The notes below the pieces were generated by a model that worked only from the letters and a program-made list of their open reading frames with translations, was not told the origin of the DNA and searched no databases. Shown here in pieces: positions 33,043 to 40,926 of a stretch of 64,000 bases of DNA. Position 1 is the first letter of the stretch, and each line of letters opens with the position of its first letter. Source of the stretch: Bog-756 sp035531955 (GTDB lineage: Bacteria > Actinomycetota > Acidimicrobiia > Acidimicrobiales > RAAP-2); assembly GCA_035531955.1 (NCBI GenBank), contig DATKRZ010000067.1, forward strand, positions 17,266 to 81,265. The letters run 5' to 3'. The position numbers and the translations under genes are program-made.

Positions 33043-33786
33043 TCAACCGGGCGGGCCGAATCGGTCCCAGTCCCAGGCCATCAGTGACTCGAAGGGAGCG
33101 GCGAGCAGCACCCGGGACGGCGCCGACGTCCGCGCCCGGGCCACCACCGGGGCGAGGCTAACGGCGACGGTGGCCGGGTCCTCATCGAGGTAGCAGACCG
33201 TCATCTGGAACTGACCGTCGGTGAACATCGGCCGGCGGATGGAGGGGGTCGTGGTGTAGCGCCAGGCTCCGGCCACACCGGGCACCGACACCAGTTCGGG
33301 GAGCAGCTCGACGTGCCGGCGTTGAAGGAACTCGTCCTGGGCCGCCGGGTCGGCGGGCTCCTCGACGATCAGGTAGACGCCGCGGTGGGGCCGGAAGGGC
33401 ACGACCTCCGCCGAGATGAGCGCCCGGGGGGCGGCGTGCGCCTCGAGCAGGCGCAGGCCTCCCCGGTACTGGGAGGGAAGGGACTGGGGGAACCGGCCCA
33501 GTTCGGCCAGGTGGCGGCCGAGGGCGAGGAATTCGTCGATGGTCTCGTCCACCGGACGTCCCATCAGGTAGCAGACGACGTGCTCGACCCGCGACCAGTC
33601 GCCGACCTCGACCCCCCGTGCCGCCCGGCAGGCCGGGGTAGACGCCCACCGCTGGCCGAGGATCAACCCGGGCAGCTGGTACTGCTCGGGCATGTGGTCC
33701 AGCTGGTGCCACTCGAGGTACGGGCGGTCGTCGCCCGTCGGCGAGTGGTGGGACAGCGAGAAGAAGCCGACCTTGACCCGGTTCAA
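33043..33786 (-). CDS. EthD-like / dimeric alpha-beta barrel protein
   Basis: 247 residues that look like two ferredoxin-like repeats. The first is VKVGFFSLSHHSPTGDDRPY then EWHQLDHMPEQYQLPGLILG; the second is HRGVYLIVEEPADPAAQDEF then LQRRHVELLPELVSVPGVAG with AWRYTTTP. The pattern of strand, His-rich helix, then GLxxxxRW resembles EthD proteins, which accompany P450 or aromatic-degradation systems. No catalytic residue can be assigned with confidence. It starts with TTG at 33786. It is convergent with the SRPBCC gene and lies 27 bp downstream of the luciferase-like gene, probably one transcript. Confidence 0.7.
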   Translation of the reverse strand: MNRVKVGFFSLSHHSPTGDDRPYLEWHQLDHMPEQYQLPGLILGQRWASTPACRAARGVEVGDWSRVEHVVCYLMGRPVDETIDEFLALGRHLAELGRFPQSLPSQYRGGLRLLEAHAAPRALISAEVVPFRPHRGVYLIVEEPADPAAQDEFLQRRHVELLPELVSVPGVAGAWRYTTTPSIRRPMFTDGQFQMTVCYLDEDPATVAVSLAPVVARARTSAPSRVLLAAPFESLMAWDWDRFGPPG

Positions 33787-33813
33787 TGGTCCCCTGGGAT
33801 GATGATGGTGGCG

Positions 33814-34728
33814 TCAGCCCGTGGGTTCATAGGTCCCGACCAGTTCGGCCATCGCCTCCAGCTGCTCAAGGTAGTGGGCGAGGGAGTGGTGGACGAATCG
33901 CAGCTGCAGGCCGGTGGCACCGGCGTCGATCAGCTTGCCGACGATCCGGCGGCTGGCTTCGGGATCGCCGAGGGGGTCCGTCGGCCGGCCGTTCTGCAGC
34001 ACCACCTCGAGCGGGTCCCGGCGGGCCGCCCAGGCCGGGGTGGCGCGGGCGGCGGCGATCATGGACGCCAGATCGGCCGGACGGATCCCGAAGGGCACCC
34101 AGCCGTCACCCAACTCGACGGCCCGGCGAAGGGAGCGGACGGTGCGACCACCGATCCACAGGGGAACCGAAGGCTGGCGGGCACACGGGTCCACGACGAC
34201 GCCCGAGAACCGGTAGTACGGGCCCTCGTATTCGGGCAGCGTCTGGGACAGCGACGCCCGCAGTGCCTCCAGCGCGTCGTCGGCCCTCGGGCCCCGGTCG
34301 CGGAAGGGGGCGCCCAGGAGGTCGAACTCCTCCTCGAGCGAGCCCACGCCCAGTCCCAGGATGACGCGGCCGCCCGAGATCTGGTCGAGGGTGCCGTAGC
34401 GCTTGGCGATCTCGAGGGGGTGGTGATAGCCGAGGACGAGCACGTTGGTGGCCAGTCGGATACTGGACGTGACCGCGGCCAGGTAGCCGAAGGTGGCCAG
34501 CGGATCCCAGTACCGGCTTCCCCGCACCGGGGCCGCATCGGTGGGGACGACCACGTGCTCGCTACAGGTCAGGTGGTGGTACCCGAGCCGCTCGGCGACC
34601 CGGGCGATGGCGGCGACGTCGTCGATGGTGCCGTCCCGCTCCCAGGAGGCGTGCGCGTCCGGCAGCATGGTGAGGACCGGTGTGGTGATGCCGAGCCGTA
34701 TCGGCCGGCTCCCGCCCTCAGGTGCCAA
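33814..34728 (-). CDS. F420-dependent LLM class oxidoreductase
   Basis: 304 residues, luciferase-like fold: LGITTPVLTMLPDAHASWER, VAERLGYHHLTCSEHVVVP, the barrel strand SIRLATNVLVLGYHHPLEIA and the cofactor loop DQISGGRVILGLGVGSLEEE, then VPLWIGGRTVRSLRRAVELG. The loop GVGSLEEEF is typical of actinobacterial F420-dependent members. The start is TTG 34728, with AGGAGA seven bases upstream. It and the EthD-like gene form a two-gene unit convergent with the ligase/SRPBCC pair. Confidence 0.9.
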   Translation of the reverse strand: MAPEGGSRPIRLGITTPVLTMLPDAHASWERDGTIDDVAAIARVAERLGYHHLTCSEHVVVPTDAAPVRGSRYWDPLATFGYLAAVTSSIRLATNVLVLGYHHPLEIAKRYGTLDQISGGRVILGLGVGSLEEEFDLLGAPFRDRGPRADDALEALRASLSQTLPEYEGPYYRFSGVVVDPCARQPSVPLWIGGRTVRSLRRAVELGDGWVPFGIRPADLASMIAAARATPAWAARRDPLEVVLQNGRPTDPLGDPEASRRIVGKLIDAGATGLQLRFVHHSLAHYLEQLEAMAELVGTYEPTG

Positions 34729-34882
34729 CGGTCTTCTCCTTCGGGCAGCTGGTAGGCCGGCCAGACGCTACCACCGCCGGTCGTGTCAACCCCTCCCGGC
34801 TCCCGCTCGTACGGGTAGGTGCAGAGAACAGGGCGGGCCTGCCTACCCGGCAGCGCCGACCGCCCCGCCTGGGAGCCCCACC

Positions 34883-35396
34883 ATGACCACCATCGTCGAC
34901 TCCGGAGCACAGGGGCCCGCCGATCCCGCGCCGTGCAGGCCGGGGCCCTGGCCGCCTGTGGCACGAGCGCCTCGGCCTCCCCGGACATCTTGACCATCAC
35001 CATCGGCATCAACGTCTCCGGGCCCACGGCGGCGGCCGCGCTCTCCGATGCCAACGGTCAGGCCGCCAGCCTGACCGACACCCTCAAGCGCTCCGGGGTG
35101 GCTCCGACCGACATCCAGCCGACCGACTTCTCGATCGACCCGACGTATGCGAAGAACGGATCGATCACCGGGTACCAGGTTTCGAACTGCCTCCTCGTGA
35201 CCCTCCACGACCTCGCCGATGCCGGCCAGGTCATCGACAGGGCGGCCGGGTCCGTCGGCAATGCCATACGGATCAACGGCCTCACCTTCGCGGTGAGCAA
35301 CACCGGGAACGTCGACGGCGAAGCCCGCGCCACCGCGGTGACCACGGCTGCCGGCCAGGTGCACGCCATGGCCGCCGCCGCCGATACCGGTCTGCC
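34883..35396 (+). pseudogene. Truncated SIMPL-domain (DUF541) lipoprotein gene
   Basis: ATG 34883 has GGGAG upstream but its frame soon leaves the protein. One frame over, a lipobox-like ALAACGTSA is followed by a good SIMPL domain: PDILTITIGINVSGPTAAAA, GVAPTDIQPTDFSIDPTYAK, VSNCLLVTLHDLADAGQVID. The hydrophobic part of the signal peptide is missing and a frameshift separates it from the ATG. At the 3' end the domain stops at AGQVHAMAAAADTGL, before its usual last strands, and runs straight into the start of the carbonic anhydrase gene. SIMPL proteins are periplasmic or outer-surface proteins of poorly known function. It is decayed at both ends. Confidence 0.7.
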
Positions 35397-35407
35397 ATGC
35401 TCTCTCC

Positions 35408-35902
35408 ATGTTCGACGACCTGCTGGCCGAAAATCGCCTGTACGCATCCCGGTTCTCACTGGAGGGACTGCCGTCCCGGGCCGCCAAGGGATTCGGGCTG
35501 CTCACCTGCATGGACAGCCGAATCGAACCGCTGACCATGCTCGGCCTGGCCCCCGGCGACGCCAAGATCCTCCGCAACGCCGGCGGGCGGGTGACCTCCG
35601 ACGTCCTCCGCTCGTTCATCCTCGCCACCAGCTTCCTCGGGGTGCGAAGGATCGCCGTCATGCAGCACACCGACTGCGCCCTGGCCCACCGCACCGACGA
35701 GTCGATCCGGTCGGACCTCCCCCCCGACCGGAAGAAGAGCTCCGAAGCCTGGGAGTTCCTGGCCATGCCTGACCCCGACGCCTCGCTGCGGGCGGACGTG
35801 GACTCCATTCGCCGCTGTGAGGGGCTGGCGCCGGGCGTGACCGTCGAGGGGTGGCGCTACCGGGTCGAGACCGGGGAGATCGTGCGAGTTGTGGGCTCGT
35901 AG
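35408..35902 (+). CDS. Beta-carbonic anhydrase
   Basis: 164 residues, similar in size to short mycobacterial beta-carbonic anhydrases. Zinc ligands are Cys34 in LLTCMDSRIEP, His87 and Cys90 in AVMQHTDCAL. The catalytic Asp36-Arg38 dyad is present in CMDSR. The enzyme interconverts CO2 and bicarbonate and is a dimer or tetramer in the cytosol. ATG 35408 lies within 12 bp of the last recognisable codon of the decayed SIMPL gene, so the promoter or leader of this gene is probably derived from it. It is convergent with the beta-propeller gene, whose stop is 8 bp away. Confidence 0.93.
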   Translation: MFDDLLAENRLYASRFSLEGLPSRAAKGFGLLTCMDSRIEPLTMLGLAPGDAKILRNAGGRVTSDVLRSFILATSFLGVRRIAVMQHTDCALAHRTDESIRSDLPPDRKKSSEAWEFLAMPDPDASLRADVDSIRRCEGLAPGVTVEGWRYRVETGEIVRVVGS

Positions 35903-35909
35903 GCGCCGG

Positions 35910-36251
35910 TCAGCGCAACGACATGCCCACGATGGGCTGGTTGAGGGGTTGCCCGCCCATCGACCCGTAGAAGGCGGCGTCGCCGAAGCTGAAGATGCCC
36001 CCATCGGAGGCCACCAGCCAGTAGCCGTGGCCGCTCGGCGTGGCCGCCATCCCCACCACCGGCTGGTTGAGCCGGAGGGCGCCAGTCGACCCGTAGAAGG
36101 CGGCGTCGCCGAAGGCGAACACCCCGCCGTCGGAGGCCACCTCCCAGTAGCCACCGGCGTCGGGCGTCCCCGTGGTACCGACCACCGGCCGGTTGAGGGT
36201 GATGGCGCTGGTCGATCCGCAGAACGGAAGATTGCCGAAGGTGAAGATGCG
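35910..36251 (-). repeat. 42-residue (126-bp) repeats in the beta-propeller protein
   Basis: Three tandem units (36126-36251, 36000-36125 and a short last one 35910-35999). Each has the pattern G-(I/V)-F-x-FG-(N/D)-x-x-F-x-GS followed by LN-(R/Q)-P-(V/I)-VG and, in complete units, GYW-(E/L)-VASDG. Examples are GVFAFGDAAFYGSTGALRLN and GIFSFGDAAFYGSMGGQPLN. The repeats are probably propeller-like blades outside the cell, a type I associate with Acidimicrobiia. Confidence 0.85.
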
Positions 36252-37656
36252 CCGTCGGAGGCGGACAGGTAGTAGCCGTGGGCGGCCCCGGCCGGGGCGT
36301 CGCAGGGCACCTCGATGCTGGGGGGCGGGCTGTCGACCAGCCCGGTCAGCTGGGGGTCGTGGTGGAACATCGGCCATGCCCCGACCCCGGAGACCGTCGC
36401 TCCGTTCGAGCCGGGGATCTCGTAGTGGTCGATCTGGCTGCCCCCGGCCAGGGTGATCCCGATGGTGCCGTTGGGATCGTCGGTGACCAGCGGTGAGTTT
36501 TCCCCGGATCCGCCGGACAGGGTCCCGAGCAGCCGTCCGGTCGGGCCGTCGAAGATATCGGCACCGCCGGAGATTGGGACGATCACGTCCTGGGCCCCTG
36601 ATCCGGTCAGGTCGGCAGTGACCGCCGAGCCACCGCCTACGGGGATCGGCTGGTGCCAGATGGGCTGGCCGCTGGAGGCGTTCAACACCCAGACCGAGCT
36701 ACCGGTGCTCTCGGCGACCTGCAGCTCGCCGTCGCCCAACACGTCGGCCAGCGCTGGGCTGCCCGCGGTGCTGCCGTCCAGGGTCTGTGCCCACCGCAGG
36801 TTGCAACCCGAGTCGATGGCGATCAGCTGGTCGGTGTTGGAGGCACCGGGGTAGTAGTCGCCGAAGCCGGCCACGATGCCGTAGGCCGTGCCGGCATTGA
36901 GGAACTTCCCGACCGCGGGCGAGGACTGCACCACCTGGTTGGTCTCGTACTTGCAGGCGAGCCCGCCGTTGGGCTGGCTCTGGCCGGCGTTGCCGGTAGG
37001 GCGCAGTATCCGCAGCTCGCCGCCGTCGTTGTACTGCGTGTTGTAGGCGAATCCGCTGCTCGAGTCGTTCCCCTCGATGATGTCGGTCTGGCCGTTGCCG
37101 TAGACGTCGGCGAGGGCCGGCGTGGCGAAAGCTGCTGTCGGCCTGGAACCACGGAAAGCCGGAGAGCACCGAGCCCGAGGCTGCGTCCATGGCGTACATG
37201 TTCTCGCCCAGTGAGCCGGCCACCACGTCGGTCGCGCCCTGGAGGTTGCCGACGGCGAGAGACGCCTTGACGCCGTTGTGGGGAAAGGGGTCGGTACCCG
37301 GGTTCGACTCCTGCACGAACCACTGATCACCACCTTGGGGGGAGATGGCCTGATAGCCGCCGACGTAGGTAGTTGGCGTCCACGTACCCCAACTCGTCTC
37401 CGACCACCACGGCCCGGCCCCCGGGGAGGTCGGCGATGTTGGGGGAGGAGACGCTGACCGCGCCTCCCGGCGCGGCGATGGCCGCCGACCACTGCAGCTG
37501 GGCGGAGAGCGTCGGTTGCACCTGTTGGGAGCCGGTCCGGCCCGATGCTCCGGCCGCATGGACCCCCGCGGGGAGAAGGCTCATCGAACACGCCACGAGC
37601 GCGGCGGCCGCCACGGTGGGGACCCGTCGACGACCGGATCCAAGAGATCCCGCCAT
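35910..37656 (-). pseudogene. Secreted beta-propeller protein with C-terminal FGDAAFYGS repeats, three frameshifts
   Basis: One gene of about 580 codons read in four pieces. ATG 37656 (AAGGAGAG upstream) gives a signal peptide (VPTVAAAALVACSMSLLPAG then VHAAG). Frameshifts fall near 37370 (between YVDAN and TYVGGYQAISPQGG), near 37130 (between ADSS and FATPALADVYGNGQTD) and at 36250 (a lost C between SASDG and GIFTFG). The middle is an FG-GAP/PQQ-type propeller: VAGSLGENMYAMDAASGS, SPALADVLGDGELQVAES, SGAQDVIVPISGGADIFDG. The C-terminus is a run of 42-residue repeats. Reassembled, it looks like a normal exported protein, so recent mutation or sequencing error is likely. Confidence 0.85.
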
Positions 37657-37747
37657 CTTCTCTCCTTATCGTCGCCATCGGCCCCCCCGGGTAAGGCGGA
37701 ACCGGAGGGCCCGCCTCGGTGGGGGACCCGGGGGGGAGGTCGATAGT

Positions 37748-38779
37748 GTGGAGCCGATGCCGGAGATGCCGGGGATGCCGGGGATGCACGGGGCGGGCCG
37801 CCTGCCCTTCGACGTCCACAATGCCCTGACCCAGTGGGACCTGAGCCCGTTCCCGTTGCTGGTCCTGGTGGCCGTCCTCGCCGTGGCCGCCTGGTACCTG
37901 CGGGCGGCGTCCCGACTGTCGGCGCGGGGCCACCCGTGGCGGACCAAGCGGACCGTCTCGTTCATCGCCGGCCTGGCGGCCGTCGACCTCGCCCTCCAGT
38001 CGCCGGTGGCCACCTTCTCCATGGGCTACTTCCAGTCCCATGTCGTGCAGCACCTGCTGTTGATGGTGGTCGGCCCCCCGCTGCTGGCCATGGGGGCGCC
38101 CATGACCCTGGCGCTGCAGACCTCGGGCCGGGTCGCCAAGGTCCGCCTGCTCAAGGTCCTCAACTCCCGGCCCTTCCAGGTACTGACCCACCCGCTTCCG
38201 GTCTGGGTCCTCTATTACCTCTCGATGTTCGCCTTCTTCTTGACCTTCGCCCTCGGTTTCGCCATGGACCACATGTGGGTGATGGACCTGGTGAACCTGG
38301 CCTTCCTGGGCGCCTCCACGCTGTTCTGGTGGCCCATCGTGGGCCTCGACCCGATCCCGCACTGGCGGATGGGCCACGGGGTGCGGCTGACCAGCCTGTT
38401 GGTCGGCGTCCCCATCGAGTCGTTCCTGGCGCTGGCCCTGTTGAGCACCAGTCGGCCGGCCGCCTCCATGTACACGGTGGGAGGCACCCATGCGGGTGCC
38501 GCCATCCTGTGGATCGGCGCCGAGCTCTTCACCCTGCTGGCGCTGATCCCGGTGTTCGTGCAGTGGGTCCGCCACGAGGAGCGCAAGGCCGCCCGCTACG
38601 ACGCGCAGCTCGACGCCGAGTTGGCCGCCGAGCCCGTCCCGGCCACCCGTGCCACCGCCCGGGTCGCGGACCACCAGGAGCTACCCGGTCGGGTTGAACA
38701 CGTAGGTGTACGGGGTGGCGCCGGGCTGGTCGGAGAAGACCGCCTTCGAGCCGATCCTCACCGCGACGACCACCGCTGA
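37748..38779 (+). CDS. CtaG-type cytochrome c oxidase assembly / membrane protein (caa3_CtaG)
   Basis: About 343 residues. After a Met/Pro/Gly/His-rich N-terminus (PEMPGMPGMHGAG) come seven membrane segments: FPLLVLVAVLAVAAWYL, TVSFIAGLAAVDLALQSP, HVVQHLLLMVVGPPLLAMGA, VLYYLSMFAFFLTFALGFAM, and three more. The motif FQSHVVQHLLLMVVGPP and the His/Met content fit copper delivery to cytochrome oxidase. GTG 37748 has GGAGG eight bases upstream; ATG 37757 is the alternative. The last 35 codons, after RVADHQELPG, overlap the opposite RodZ-like gene by 99 bp and look like its antisense, so the true stop may have been lost. Confidence 0.85.
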   Translation: MEPMPEMPGMPGMHGAGRLPFDVHNALTQWDLSPFPLLVLVAVLAVAAWYLRAASRLSARGHPWRTKRTVSFIAGLAAVDLALQSPVATFSMGYFQSHVVQHLLLMVVGPPLLAMGAPMTLALQTSGRVAKVRLLKVLNSRPFQVLTHPLPVWVLYYLSMFAFFLTFALGFAMDHMWVMDLVNLAFLGASTLFWWPIVGLDPIPHWRMGHGVRLTSLLVGVPIESFLALALLSTSRPAASMYTVGGTHAGAAILWIGAELFTLLALIPVFVQWVRHEERKAARYDAQLDAELAAEPVPATRATARVADHQELPGRVEHVGVRGGAGLVGEDRLRADPHRDDHR

Positions 38780-39736
38780 CGCACCGACCTCCACGGTCGT
38801 CGCCGCCTTGGACGGGAAGGTGAGGGCCTTGCCGGCCCCCTGCACCCCGCTGACCAGAGGGACGGGTGAGTCGGCACTGGTGACCTGTATCCAGACCTGC
38901 CCCGACGTGGCGATGTCGATGGTGAACTGCCGGGCCCGGACCGAGTAGGTGGAGGTCTGGCCGGTGGTCGTGGTGAGCTGGACCGGCGGCAGCGTCGTCC
39001 CGTGCCCGCCGGTGGCCGGGGGCTGGGTGGCCGCCGGCGCGCCGCCGGGCTCGGCGATTCGGATGATGTGTGACCGGACCAGCCACTGGGGCCGCCACTG
39101 GCGCACGCCGAACCCGGCCAGGGCCACCAGCACCAGTGCCCCGGTGAGCCAGGTGACCACCTTGAGCGGGGTGGGGGCGCGGAGCCGGCGCCGGGCCCTC
39201 GCCACCGCCCGCTTGCTGTCCTTGATCTCGTGGCGGGGGACCACCGGGAAGGTGCCGGTCGGAGGTCCGGTGGACAACCCGACGGCAGCCGTCGACCCCC
39301 CGCCGATCCTCGGGACCGGCCCGGTCTGGGTGAAGGCCCGGAGGTGGTCGGGAGCCGTCCCGACCGCGGCCACCACATTGGTCAGCGCCGCGGACCCGGC
39401 CGGTGTCGGCTGCACCCCGTTCGACGGGGGCGCCCACGCCGACCAGGCGTCGATCATCCGCAGGGCCAGCGCGTCCCCGTCGAGCCCGAGGAAGGCGGCG
39501 TAGCGCCGCAGGGTGGACAGGGCCAGCGCCTGATCGGGCAGGCGGGCCAGGTCGCCCTGCTCGAGCGCCTCGAGCAGCGTGATGGGCCGGCTCAGCCGAT
39601 CGTGCACGGCCAGCAGGTCGAGGCCGCGCTCCGCCCTTGCGTCCCGGAGCTGGCGCCCGATCTCCTCGGCCGAGGAGATCGTCTCTTCCTGCTGCTCGTC
39701 GCGCCGGCGTGTCGCCCCGCCGCGTTGCCGGATCAC
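38681..39736 (-). CDS. RodZ-like protein: N-terminal HTH, one TM helix, DUF4115
   Basis: 351 residues. A Cro/XRE-type helix-turn-helix at about residues 20-90 (AEEIGRQLRDARAERGLDLL, LEALEQGDLARLPDQALALS), a Pro/Gly-rich linker, a single membrane helix (PLKVVTWLTGALVLVALAGF), and an extracytoplasmic DUF4115 domain (VRARQFTIDIATSGQVWIQV, GKALTFPSKAATTVEVGASA). This is the RodZ architecture, linking MreB and the elongasome to the envelope, or an HTH membrane protein of unknown role. It starts with GTG 39736, with AGGAGA six bases upstream; the open frame to 40408 is antisense to pirin. Its last 99 bp overlap the CtaG gene end. Confidence 0.85.
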   Translation of the reverse strand: MIRQRGGATRRRDEQQEETISSAEEIGRQLRDARAERGLDLLAVHDRLSRPITLLEALEQGDLARLPDQALALSTLRRYAAFLGLDGDALALRMIDAWSAWAPPSNGVQPTPAGSAALTNVVAAVGTAPDHLRAFTQTGPVPRIGGGSTAAVGLSTGPPTGTFPVVPRHEIKDSKRAVARARRRLRAPTPLKVVTWLTGALVLVALAGFGVRQWRPQWLVRSHIIRIAEPGGAPAATQPPATGGHGTTLPPVQLTTTTGQTSTYSVRARQFTIDIATSGQVWIQVTSADSPVPLVSGVQGAGKALTFPSKAATTVEVGASAVVVAVRIGSKAVFSDQPGATPYTYVFNPTG

Positions 39737-39804
39737 GTGGTGTCTCCTGACTCTCCCGTAGGGCAAGCGTACCTGGTCACCCATTGTCATTCCGCACACC
39801 GACC

Positions 39805-39823
39805 AGGCCGGCTGAGCCGGCCT
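39805..39823. terminator. Perfect 8-bp hairpin in the RodZ-like/pirin intergenic region
   Basis: AGGCCGGC-TGA-GCCGGCCT, a perfect stem with a 3-nt loop. No T-run follows on either strand. It lies upstream of both divergent genes, so it is a leader hairpin or protein-binding site rather than a clear terminator. Confidence 0.3.
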
Positions 39824-39851
39824 CCGACCCCGGGCGCCGGCGCCGGCCGGG

Positions 39852-39878
39852 AATGTTGCGAGCGCAACCAATGTTGCA
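39852..39878. promoter_or_regulatory. Inverted and direct repeats upstream of the pirin gene
   Basis: GTTGCG-AG-CGCAAC is a perfect palindrome at 39855-39868. AATGTTGC occurs at 39852 and again, followed by AT, at 39870. Such clustered half-sites are typical of a repressor operator. The pirin start is about 70 bp downstream. Confidence 0.35.
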
Positions 39879-39944
39879 TGGACAAAGGGACGTTGCTCGG
39901 CGACCATGTGTGGCGGCGGCCCGCGAGTCAAAGGAGGGTTGGCC

Positions 39945-40910
39945 ATGCCGGCAGTGACGGTCGATGACGTACTTGCGCTTCCGAGGATCGGGCCCGTGGG
40001 CTCGGCCTCGACCACCGGGAGGCCGGTCATCTCGGTGACCACCGCCCCGTCCGGGTACGAAGGCGAGGGCTTCCCCGTCCGCCGGGCCTTCGCCGGTGTG
40101 GATCGGCACCATCTCGACCCCTTCGTGCACATGGACCAGATGGGCGAGGTCGAATACGCCCCGGGCGAGCCCAAAGGCACCCCCTGGCACCCCCATCGCG
40201 GATTCGAGACGGTGACATACATGATCGACGGCACCTTCCAGCACCAGGACTCGATCGGCGGTGGCGGCCTCATCACCGACGGGGACACCCAGTGGATGAC
40301 CGCCGGTGGGGGCATTCTCCACATCGAGGCACCGCCGGAGCGGTTGGTGGCCAGCGGCGGACTCTTCCACGGCATCCAGCTGTGGGTGAACCTGCCCAGC
40401 GCCGACAAGATGATCGCGCCGCGCTATCAGGACATCGGTCGCTCCAGCGTGGTGCTCGTGTCCTCGGCGGACGGGGGAGCGCTGCTCCGGGTCATCGCCG
40501 GTGACGTCGCCGGCCACGCCGGCCCGGGGTCCACCCACTCGCCGATGGCCATGGTGCATGCCACCGTCTCGCCCGGCGCCTCGGTCGACATCCCCTGGCC
40601 GAAGGAGTTCAACGCCTTGGTCTACGTGCTCGCCGGCGCCGGCACCGTGGGCCACAGGGGGCACACGGTCCGGACCGGGCAGCTGGCGGTGTTCGGCGGG
40701 GGGGACTCGGTCACGATCACGGCTGACGCCGCCCAGGACTCGGCCACCCCCGACCTCGACGTGCTCGTCCTCGGGGGGCGCCCGATCGGCGAGCCGGTCT
40801 ACGCCTACGGCCCGTTCGTGATGAACACCAGGGAGGAAGTGGCCCAGGCGTTCGAGGACTACCAGGCCGGAAAGCTGGGGACGATCCCGGCGGAGCACAT
40901 CGGGTCGTAA
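39945..40910 (+). CDS. Pirin family protein
   Basis: 321 residues, bicupin fold. The metal site is TPWHPHRGFETVTYMIDGTF then QHQDS, with His ligands and Glu in the usual order, followed by GDTQWMTAGGGILHIEAPPE, the second pirin signature. The C-terminal cupin includes FNALVYVLAGAGTVGHRGH. Pirins bind Fe(II) and act as quercetin dioxygenases or redox-linked regulators; activity here is inferred. ATG 39945 has AAAGGAGGG upstream, a very strong site. It is convergent with the LCP gene, 17 bp apart. Confidence 0.93.
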   Translation: MPAVTVDDVLALPRIGPVGSASTTGRPVISVTTAPSGYEGEGFPVRRAFAGVDRHHLDPFVHMDQMGEVEYAPGEPKGTPWHPHRGFETVTYMIDGTFQHQDSIGGGGLITDGDTQWMTAGGGILHIEAPPERLVASGGLFHGIQLWVNLPSADKMIAPRYQDIGRSSVVLVSSADGGALLRVIAGDVAGHAGPGSTHSPMAMVHATVSPGASVDIPWPKEFNALVYVLAGAGTVGHRGHTVRTGQLAVFGGGDSVTITADAAQDSATPDLDVLVLGGRPIGEPVYAYGPFVMNTREEVAQAFEDYQAGKLGTIPAEHIGS

Positions 40911-40926
40911 CCGCCCGACTACCGGG

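Noticed and set aside
34819..35772. A fusion of SIMPL domain and carbonic anhydrase
   Set aside because: The open frame runs past the anhydrase start in a different frame; the anhydrase has its own complete frame and ATG, so no fusion protein is formed.
35456..38674. A 1072-codon open frame on the minus strand
   Set aside because: Only its middle (about 36250-37130) is real, as one segment of the beta-propeller gene. The rest is antisense to CtaG and carbonic anhydrase and has Gly/Gln/His/Arg-rich composition.
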